DNA of 6,338 nucleotides, taken from Rhodobacterales bacterium UBA3080. Lineage in GTDB: Bacteria; Pseudomonadota; Alphaproteobacteria; Rhodobacterales; Rhodobacteraceae. Below, piece after piece: positions 1 through 5,021 of the stretch. Location: NCBI GenBank assembly GCA_002366645.1, contig DFBM01000180.1, forward strand, positions 1-6,338, written 5' to 3'. The position numbers and the translations under genes were made by a program. Within the stretch, counting starts at the first letter, position 1. The number at the start of each line of letters is the position of its first letter. The notes under the pieces were generated by a model. The model made no database searches. It was given only the letters and a program-made list of their open reading frames with translations, and was not told the DNA's origin.

Positions 1-120
1 CCCAAAAACTCTGATGACGGACAGAGACTGGTTATGCCAAAGCGGCGCAAAGTGTGGTTGGCTATCGCGAATCCGGTTTGCGTGCATCAGAGAAAATTTT
101 CATTTCACTGATTGCGACAA

Positions 121-136
121 CGTGCCTAACTGTTAG
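121..136. promoter_or_regulatory. Short inverted repeat CTAAC-T-GTTAG with CGTG prefix
   Basis: Bases 126-136 form a perfect 5-bp inverted repeat around one central base (CTAAC-T-GTTAG). The left arm lies in the string CGTGCCTAAC (121-130), which recurs with one inserted A as CGTGACCTAAC at 191-201, and the core appears inverted as GTTAGG at 241-246. Recurrence of the same core three times in about 125 bases upstream of the operon fits a regulator binding motif. The elements are short, so chance is a real alternative. Confidence 0.25.
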
Positions 137-190
137 AAAAATAAAGACAAACCTACCATGTCACCCCTCTGTTCGACGGCTTGCTTTGGT

Positions 191-210
191 CGTGACCTAA
201 CGTGACGTCA
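191..210. repeat. 10-base spaced direct repeat CGTGAC plus palindrome TGACGTCA
   Basis: CGTGAC occurs at 191-196 and again at 201-206, a spacing of one DNA helical turn. The second copy runs into the perfect 8-base palindrome TGACGTCA (203-210), and the first copy runs into the CCTAAC core shared with 125-130. Tandem half-sites on one DNA face are typical of LysR- or AraC-type activator sites. No regulator gene is visible here, so the assignment is only a possibility. Confidence 0.22.
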
Positions 211-237
211 ATTCCCCCTTGCTTTTGTGCGGTCAAT

Positions 238-258
238 TTGGTTAGGTTTTATTACCAA
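238..258. promoter_or_regulatory. Inverted repeat TTGGT-N11-ACCAA, possible operator
   Basis: TTGGT (238-242) and ACCAA (254-258) are perfect inverted arms separated by 11 bases of AT-rich sequence (TAGGTTTTATT). The arm centres are about 16 bases apart. The element lies 48-68 bases upstream of the binding-protein start codon, where a core promoter or an overlapping repressor site would be expected. No strong sigma-70 hexamer pair coincides with it. Five-base arms are weak evidence. Confidence 0.25.
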
Positions 259-268
259 TTAATCGGCC

Positions 269-285
269 TTGCGGATAACCCGCAA
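269..285. promoter_or_regulatory. 17-bp perfect inverted repeat TTGCGG-N5-CCGCAA before the first gene
   Basis: TTGCGG (269-274) and CCGCAA (280-285) are perfect 6-bp inverted arms around the centre ATAAC. The element ends seven bases before the purine-rich ribosome binding site of the binding-protein gene. It could be a repressor operator for a dimeric helix-turn-helix protein, or a 5-base-loop hairpin in the 5' untranslated RNA that influences translation or mRNA stability. No run of T follows, so it is not an intrinsic terminator. Sequence alone does not separate the DNA and RNA interpretations. Confidence 0.4.
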
Positions 286-292
286 ATTTCTG

Positions 293-297
293 GGAGG
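293..297 (+). promoter_or_regulatory. Strong ribosome binding site for the TRAP binding protein
   Basis: GGAGG lies eight bases upstream of the ATG at 306, a near-ideal Shine-Dalgarno match and spacing. It fixes the start codon and fits the high expression expected of a periplasmic solute-binding protein. Confidence 0.8.
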
Positions 298-305
298 AAA
301 TATCA

Positions 306-1409
306 ATGACTGACAACCTAAACCGCAGAAAATTCCTGAAAGGTAGCGCACTTGCTGCGACTGCTACCGGGGCTACTTTGGCGGTGCCTTCGATCGCGAA
401 AGCAGAAACAACTGTTCTTAAAATGCAGGCTGCCTGGGGCGGCGGTATTTTTCTTGAGAATGCACAGTCCTATGTTGACCGCGTAAATGCGATGGCTGGT
501 AACGATCTTCGGATCGACCTGTTGTCCGTTGGGTCTGTTGTGAAAACAAGCCAGATGCAGGACGCTGTTCACCGTGGTGTTCTTGACGCTGCCCACTATG
601 TGCCGGCTTACTGGTACTCGAAATCCAAATCAGCTTCGCTGTTCGGTACAGGCCCATGCTTTGGCTGGTCCTCTCAGGAAGTTCTGGGCTGGGTTAACTA
701 CGGCGGCGGTCAGGAATTGTTTGACGAGTTGATGGGCAAGCTTGGTCTGGACGTTGTTTCGTTCTTTAACAGCCCAATGCCAGCTCAGCCTCTTGGCTGG
801 TTCAAGGAAGAAATCACTGATTCGGCGCAGATGAAAGGCCTCAAGTACCGTACTGTTGGTCTTGCTGCAGACGTCATGCTTGAAATGGGCATGTCTGTTG
901 TTCAGCTTCCAGGTGGCGAAATTCAGCCAGCGATGAAGTCTGGCCTGATCGACGCGGCCGAGTTCAACAACCCGACATCTGACCGTGACTTCGGTATGCA
1001 GGATGTTTCCAAGTACTACCACTTGGCATCATTCCACCAGTCGCAGGAGTTCTTCGAAGTTACTTTCAACAAGAAGAAATATAACGCACTTCCAGCAGAA
1101 CTTCAGGCTATCCTGAAATATGCTTCCGAAGCTGAAAACTCCAACTTCTACTGGAACAACACGAAGAGCTACGCAGACGACCTTATCAAGCTTCAGGAAG
1201 AAAGCGGTGTAAGCGTTATCCGTACTCCGGACTCGGTAATGGCTGAGCAGCTTACTGCTTGGGACGTTGTTGTAGACCGTATCTCGGGTGAAGATGACTT
1301 CTTCGCACGTGTTCTAGAGTCTCAGAAAGTTTACGCGAAGAGCGTTATGAACTACCTGAACCTGAACCAGCCTGACTACAAGCTGGCTTACAAACACTAC
1401 TTCGGCTAA
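306..1409 (+). CDS. TRAP transporter periplasmic solute-binding protein, TakP/FcbT1-like, Tat-exported
   Basis: This is the extracytoplasmic subunit of a tripartite ATP-independent periplasmic (TRAP) transporter, which binds a small organic anion and delivers it to the DctQM membrane complex. The 367-residue length suits the family. The N-terminus has a twin-arginine signal (N-R-R-K-F-L-K, residues 6-12), a hydrophobic alanine-rich stretch, and a probable signal peptidase site after A-K-A (residue 33), so the protein is expected to be exported folded. The central segment G-L-K-Y-R-T-V-G (178-185) contains the family's ligand-carboxylate Arg (R182). Q161 in P-A-Q-P-L-G-W-F and E219 in D-A-A-E-F match conserved positions in TakP-type proteins as I recall them. 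The Trp usually following that Glu is Phe220 here. No identifiable cysteine lipobox is present. It is the first gene of the operon, preceded by GGAGG. TRAP binding protein is secure; the ligand is unknown, with 2-oxo acids or related carboxylates plausible from family precedent. Confidence 0.95.
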   Translation: MTDNLNRRKFLKGSALAATATGATLAVPSIAKAETTVLKMQAAWGGGIFLENAQSYVDRVNAMAGNDLRIDLLSVGSVVKTSQMQDAVHRGVLDAAHYVPAYWYSKSKSASLFGTGPCFGWSSQEVLGWVNYGGGQELFDELMGKLGLDVVSFFNSPMPAQPLGWFKEEITDSAQMKGLKYRTVGLAADVMLEMGMSVVQLPGGEIQPAMKSGLIDAAEFNNPTSDRDFGMQDVSKYYHLASFHQSQEFFEVTFNKKKYNALPAELQAILKYASEAENSNFYWNNTKSYADDLIKLQEESGVSVIRTPDSVMAEQLTAWDVVVDRISGEDDFFARVLESQKVYAKSVMNYLNLNQPDYKLAYKHYFG

Positions 1410-1434
1410 TTTAGCAGTAGTTCTTGAAATAAGT

Positions 1435-1457
1435 CGGGGGCCGTTTTGCGGCCCCCG
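1435..1457 (+). terminator. GC-rich stem-loop between binding-protein and permease genes
   Basis: CGGGGGCCG (1435-1443) pairs perfectly with CGGCCCCCG (1449-1457) over nine base pairs, leaving the five-base loop TTTTG. The sequence after it is GTTTCAATATAT, only a weak U-tract, so this looks like a leaky terminator or a 3' mRNA-stabilising hairpin rather than a full stop. It begins 26 bases after the binding-protein stop codon and ends 32 bases before dctQ. Such an element would yield much binding-protein mRNA and less permease mRNA, matching the excess of binding protein needed over membrane subunits. The hairpin is seen directly; its regulatory effect is inferred. Confidence 0.7.
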
Positions 1458-1489
1458 GTTTCAATATATCCCCCAAATCGGAGACAAAC

Positions 1490-2059
1490 GTGACCAAGTT
1501 CATTCATTCAGTCGAGAGCCTGAGTATCTGGGTGGGTAGGGCATTTGCCTGGACCATTTTGATCTTGACGCTTTCCGTTACTTACGAAGTGTTCGTTCGC
1601 TATGTGTTGAATGCACCAACAGTTTGGGCCTTCGATATGATGGTGCAGATGTACGGCGCGCTGTTTCTGATGGCAGGTCCATACGCATTGGCACAAGATG
1701 CTCACGTTCGCGGCGACGTTCTATACCGACTGTTCTCCGTAAAATGGCAGGCACGTGTGGATTTCACGCTTTATCTACTGTTCTTCTACCCGGGTATGCT
1801 GGCCCTGTTCTGGTATGGCGCCGAAATCGCTGCCGACAGCTGGCGCTGGGAAGAAGTTAGTTGGAACAGCCCTGCACGTATCCAGATTTACTTCTTCAAA
1901 ACCCTTATTCCCGTCGCTGGTTTCCTTCTGATGCTTCAAGGCCTCGCCGAATTGGCGCGCTGCTGGGTCGCAATGAAGACCGGTGTCTGGTTGGAGCGTC
2001 TCGACGACGTTCAGGAAACCGAAGACATGCTGATACAACCCGACCACTCAAAATCCTGA
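1490..2059 (+). CDS. dctQ: TRAP transporter small permease subunit (DctQ family)
   Basis: This is the small membrane subunit of the TRAP transporter, which partners DctM in the inner membrane and helps dock the binding protein. The 189 residues carry four probable membrane helices, at about 18-38, 48-68, 90-110 and 134-155. The segment E-V-F-V-R-Y-V-L-N-A-P (33-43), followed by a Trp and an acidic residue (W46, D49), then A-H-V-R-G-D (71-76), is the typical DctQ pattern. The C-terminal tail after about residue 165 is hydrophilic and acidic. The start is GTG at 1490, chosen because GGAG lies six bases upstream (1480-1483) and the reading frame yields a short cytoplasmic N-terminus before helix 1. 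It lies between the binding protein and DctM, the usual order. The symbol is the generic family symbol; the substrate need not be a dicarboxylate. Confidence 0.92.
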   Translation: MTKFIHSVESLSIWVGRAFAWTILILTLSVTYEVFVRYVLNAPTVWAFDMMVQMYGALFLMAGPYALAQDAHVRGDVLYRLFSVKWQARVDFTLYLLFFYPGMLALFWYGAEIAADSWRWEEVSWNSPARIQIYFFKTLIPVAGFLLMLQGLAELARCWVAMKTGVWLERLDDVQETEDMLIQPDHSKS

Positions 2060-2097
2060 GTTGAACAGACTTTAGATTTACCAACAGAGAGACAATC

Positions 2098-3462
2098 ATG
2101 ACAGATCCTCAAGTTGCCATTCTAATGCTAACCCTGTTCATCGGGTTAGTTTTACTTGGCTTTCCAATTGCATTCACCTTGCTGGCTATGGGTGTTGGCT
2201 TTGGTTATTACGCGTACTTTCAAGGCGGTATCGAAACCGTTTCGGATGTATTCAGTAACAATATCTTCTATTTGCTAAACCAGAACACCTATTCCGTGAT
2301 GGAAAATGACACGCTGGTTGCTATCCCGTTGTTCCTGTTTATGGGCTATGTGGTGGAGCGCGCAAACATCGTTAACAAACTATTCTTCTCGTTGCAGATG
2401 GCAGCGCGGAATTTGCCCGGCTCCATGGCCATCGCGGCGCTGGTTACCTGTGCGGTCTTCTCGACTGCCTCCGGTATCGTTGGCGCGGTTGTGACATTGA
2501 TGGGTCTGCTGGCCTATCCTGCGATGAACAAAGCTGGATACGACAAGTCCTTCGCTTCGGGCGTGATTTGTGCCGGTGGTACACTGGGTATCCTGATCCC
2601 GCCATCGATCATGTTGATCGTTTATGCGGCGATCGCGGAGCTTTCGCCTCTACGTTTGTATGCGGCTGCGGTTTTCCCTGGTCTGATGCTTGCCGGTCTC
2701 TATATGGTTTACGTGATCATTCGCGTTATGTTGAACCCTAATATTGCGCCGAAGCCACGTGCTGAAGACGTTCCTCCACCAGCAAAAATCTATCTCGACC
2801 TGCTAATATCCTTCGTTCCTTTGACGGTTCTGATCATGCTGGTGCTCGGCTCGATCCTTGGTGGTCTTGCAACGCCTGCTGAAGCTGCTGCGATGGGTGC
2901 GATGGGTGGCATGGTTCTTGCCGTGATCTACCGTTCATTCAGTTGGCAAAAGCTTAAGGAAAGTGTTTTCCTTACAGCTAAAGCTACGGCGATGGTTTGT
3001 TGGTTGTTCGTGGGTTCATGGACCTTTGCTTCGGTATTCTCCTACCTCGGCGGCCACGATATCATCGAACATTGGGTTCTTGCTATGAACCTAGAGCCTT
3101 GGCAGTTCCTTGTGCTCGCACAGCTGATCATCTTCTTCCTTGGTTGGCCTTTGGAATGGTCCGAGATTCTGATTATCTTCGTTCCAATCTTCCTGCCAAT
3201 GCTGGATACCTTCGGTGTGAACCCGTACTTCTTCGCGATGCTTGTAGCGCTGAACCTTCAGACTTCGTTCCTGACCCCGCCTATGGCTATGTCGGCGTAC
3301 TATCTGAAAGGGGTGCTGAAAAACGACATCGAGTTGATGGATATCTTCAAAGGTATCATGCCGTATCTAGGCATCGTGATCTTCAGTATGGTTCTGATGT
3401 ATCAGTTCCCGGGCATCGCGCTCTGGCTACCTGATCAGCTGTTCGGCGAGTACGTACCGTGA
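2098..3462 (+). CDS. dctM: TRAP transporter large permease subunit (DctM family)
   Basis: This is the large channel-forming subunit of the TRAP transporter, a secondary transporter in the inner membrane driven by an ion gradient (sodium in characterised TRAP systems). The 454 residues are almost entirely hydrophobic, with roughly eleven to thirteen helices and re-entrant segments. Recognisable DctM motifs are G-G-T-L-G-I-L-I-P-P-S (160-170), A-T-P-A-E-A-A-A-M-G (258-267) and L-N-L-Q-T-S-F-L-T-P-P (385-395). The paired P-P motifs belong to the two inverted structural repeats that form the substrate and ion sites. A proline-rich cytoplasmic linker lies near 213-230. The protein is slightly longer than the approximately 425-residue classical DctM, as in the TakM/FcbT3-type subgroup. 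The ATG has GAGAGA at 2087-2092 upstream. It lies 38 bases after dctQ and its stop overlaps the next gene, so it is within one operon. Confidence 0.94.
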   Translation: MTDPQVAILMLTLFIGLVLLGFPIAFTLLAMGVGFGYYAYFQGGIETVSDVFSNNIFYLLNQNTYSVMENDTLVAIPLFLFMGYVVERANIVNKLFFSLQMAARNLPGSMAIAALVTCAVFSTASGIVGAVVTLMGLLAYPAMNKAGYDKSFASGVICAGGTLGILIPPSIMLIVYAAIAELSPLRLYAAAVFPGLMLAGLYMVYVIIRVMLNPNIAPKPRAEDVPPPAKIYLDLLISFVPLTVLIMLVLGSILGGLATPAEAAAMGAMGGMVLAVIYRSFSWQKLKESVFLTAKATAMVCWLFVGSWTFASVFSYLGGHDIIEHWVLAMNLEPWQFLVLAQLIIFFLGWPLEWSEILIIFVPIFLPMLDTFGVNPYFFAMLVALNLQTSFLTPPMAMSAYYLKGVLKNDIELMDIFKGIMPYLGIVIFSMVLMYQFPGIALWLPDQLFGEYVP

Positions 3463-4808
3463 GCCACCCCGAAGTAGCACCTAACGCATTATCGGCGGTT
3501 GAGGCCGCCGATAAAATCCGCAAAGGTTCTTTGCCTTCTGTTGATCTGGTCAAGGCCTGCCTTGCCCGGATTGACGAGACAGAAGGCCAGTTGCACGCCT
3601 GGGCACACATCGATGCTGACCACGCTTTGGCACAAGCCGAAGAGATGGACTCCATTCGTCGCGCAGGTCGCCCGATCGGACCTTTGCATGGGGTTCCGGT
3701 TGGCTTGAAGGACATCGTCGATACAAAAGATTACCCGACTGAACGCGGAACGCCGATATTCGCAGGCCGTAAGCCTGAAAGCGACGCCGCCATCGTAGAG
3801 CGCCTACGCGAGGCCGGCGCTGTTATCTTGGGCAAAACCGTTACAACAGAATTTGCATTTATGCATCCGTCGCAGACACGCAATCCGCACAACCCCGAAT
3901 ACTCACCGGGCGGCTCGTCGAGCGGTTCGGCCGCTGCCGTTGCCGCGTACAACGTGCCTTTGGCTATTGGCACACAAACCAACGGTTCGGTTATTCGTCC
4001 TGCTTCGTTCTGTGGCGCGTATGGTTTCAAGTCTACACGTGGCGTCATTTCGCGGCGCGGTATTTTGCAAACCTCAAAATCTCTCGATCAGGTCGGCGTA
4101 TTCGGTCGCTCGCTAGAAGACGTCGCATTGCTTGCGGACGTGATCGGCAGTTACGATCCATCGGACGCTCTAAGCTACGCCCGCCCACGCCCGCAAATGC
4201 AGGCCGGAAGTGTTGCTGAAATAGGAGTGGAACCCGATCTGGTCTGGTTCGAAGCCCCCTATAATGATCGTCTGACCGAAGATGCACGGGCTGGGCTGGA
4301 TGAAGTCGTCAATGCCTTGGGCGCACGCGTTGAGCGCGTCACCATATCCGAGAATATGTTCAATCTAGTTGACGTGCAGCGTACCATTCATGAATACGAA
4401 ATCTGCAAGCATCTGGATAAAGAATTCACCGATCACTGGGATCAGCTCAGTACATCGCTACAGCCAATCATCGAGCGTGGTCGTAAAATTAGCGACGCAC
4501 AGTACGAAGATGCACTTGAGGTTATGGCTTCGGGCAAAACGTATTTCGACGAGTTCTTCCATGACTACGACGCCATCATCGCGCCGAGTGCCGCTGGTGA
4601 AGCGCCGAAGTTCATCGAAGGCACGGGGGACCCTGTGTTTTGCACGATATGGACGCTCTGCGGGTTGCCGACATTGAACTTGCCATTGTTGGTCGGTGCA
4701 AACGGTCTGCCTGTAGGAGTTCAGTTGATTGGCTCGATCGAAGAAGATGACCGGTTACTGAGAACCGCAAACTGGATCGTTAATAAACTTCAGTCCGACG
4801 AAGACTGA
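3459..4808 (+). CDS. Amidase-signature family hydrolase
   Basis: This is a cytoplasmic amidohydrolase of the amidase signature family (related to GatA, fatty acid amide hydrolase and malonamidase), which hydrolyses a carboxamide to a carboxylate and ammonia or amine. The 449-residue length is normal. The Ser-cisSer-Lys triad is intact: K84 in V-G-L-K-D, S153 in the glycine/serine-rich G-G-S-S-S-G-S (151-157), and nucleophile S177 in G-T-Q-T-N-G-S (171-177). The spacing of 69 and 24 residues equals that of malonamidase E2 as I recall it. The C-terminal region has the usual T-G-D-P-V-F and G-L-P-T-L-N-L-P segments. No GatB or GatC neighbour exists, which argues against tRNA amidotransferase. 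The GTG start at 3459 overlaps the dctM TGA (GTGA) with only a weak GGCGAG upstream, implying translational coupling. The local variant G-T-Q-T-N-G-S replaces the commoner G-T-D-T-G-G-S. The amide substrate is unknown, presumably the imported compound or a derivative. Confidence 0.92.
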   Translation: MSHPEVAPNALSAVEAADKIRKGSLPSVDLVKACLARIDETEGQLHAWAHIDADHALAQAEEMDSIRRAGRPIGPLHGVPVGLKDIVDTKDYPTERGTPIFAGRKPESDAAIVERLREAGAVILGKTVTTEFAFMHPSQTRNPHNPEYSPGGSSSGSAAAVAAYNVPLAIGTQTNGSVIRPASFCGAYGFKSTRGVISRRGILQTSKSLDQVGVFGRSLEDVALLADVIGSYDPSDALSYARPRPQMQAGSVAEIGVEPDLVWFEAPYNDRLTEDARAGLDEVVNALGARVERVTISENMFNLVDVQRTIHEYEICKHLDKEFTDHWDQLSTSLQPIIERGRKISDAQYEDALEVMASGKTYFDEFFHDYDAIIAPSAAGEAPKFIEGTGDPVFCTIWTLCGLPTLNLPLLVGANGLPVGVQLIGSIEEDDRLLRTANWIVNKLQSDED

Positions 4809-4812
4809 AAAC

Positions 4813-4817
4813 GGAGG
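4813..4817 (+). promoter_or_regulatory. Strong ribosome binding site for the small membrane protein
   Basis: GGAGG lies eight bases before the ATG at 4826, in the 17-base gap after the amidase stop. It is as strong as the site of the first gene and much better than those of the amidase and the dehydrogenase. This supports the reality of the short downstream reading frame and its start. Confidence 0.75.
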
Positions 4818-4825
4818 AAATACAC

Positions 4826-5020
4826 ATGATTGGCAAGAAATTGAATCTACTTCTCGGGTTGATTGCGACCCTCGGGTTGGTTTCGTTCATCACTGGACTT
4901 GCATACAGCATCTCGACCGGCTTCGCTGGCTTTTGGGGCGGATTGCCGTTCTGGATCATCTCGTTGACCGTCTTAGCTGCAGCTGTTTACGATTTTTATG
5001 AAGAGACATTGAAAAAGTAA
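4826..5020 (+). CDS. Small two-helix membrane protein of unknown function
   Basis: I do not recognise this 64-residue protein. It has a short basic N-terminus (K4, K5), a first hydrophobic helix at about 6-28, a glycine-rich turn (about 32-40, including F-W-G-G), a second helix at about 40-56, and a charged tail Y-E-E-T-L-K-K. Both ends are predicted to face the cytoplasm, forming a helical hairpin in the inner membrane. It has no signal peptidase site, cysteine or metal-binding motif. Its reality is supported by a strong GGAGG site, tight packing (17 bases after the amidase, one base before the dehydrogenase) and clean hydrophobic periodicity. Position in a TRAP operon suggests an accessory to the transporter or a membrane anchor for one of the enzymes, but nothing in the sequence proves either. 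Alternatives include a generic small membrane protein hitch-hiking in the operon. Confidence 0.8.
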   Translation: MIGKKLNLLLGLIATLGLVSFITGLAYSISTGFAGFWGGLPFWIISLTVLAAAVYDFYEETLKK

Positions 5021-5021
5021 G

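Larger units (their letters stand above)
1..305. other. Non-coding leader upstream of the TRAP operon
   Basis: No gene is supportable in these 305 bases. Two + strand frames are open from the left edge (stops near 109-111 and 134-136), and one − strand frame runs from an ATG at 87-85 off the left edge. None has a recognisable protein signature, and the − strand ATG has no ribosome binding site. The stretch is AT-richer than the genes and contains several short symmetric elements, listed separately, as expected for a promoter/operator region. A very weak sigma-70-like pair can be drawn as TTGCGA (112-117) and TAGAAA (134-139) with a 16-base spacer, each matching consensus at about four of six positions. 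I do not claim it as the promoter. No regulator gene is visible in the window. Confidence 0.6.

Noticed and set aside
1..87. A − strand frame starting at the ATG at 87-85 and running off the left edge, possibly a divergent regulator
   Set aside because: Only 29 codons are visible, there is no ribosome binding site, and the residues show no helix-turn-helix or other signature.
92..101. The palindrome GAAAATTTTC as an operator
   Set aside because: A 10-base AT-rich palindrome is common by chance and is far upstream with no related copies in the window.
1..136. Two + strand frames open from the left edge, possibly the tail of an upstream gene
   Set aside because: Both give unrecognisable residues, they compete with each other, and nothing favours either as coding.
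630..1022. A 130-codon − strand open frame inside the binding-protein gene
   Set aside because: It is the antisense shadow of a well-supported gene, lacks family features and has no ribosome binding site evidence.
3459..4808. Assignment of the amidase as GatA of the tRNA amidotransferase
   Set aside because: There are no gatC or gatB neighbours, and the gene sits in a transporter operon. The signature family is broad, so generic amidase is safer.
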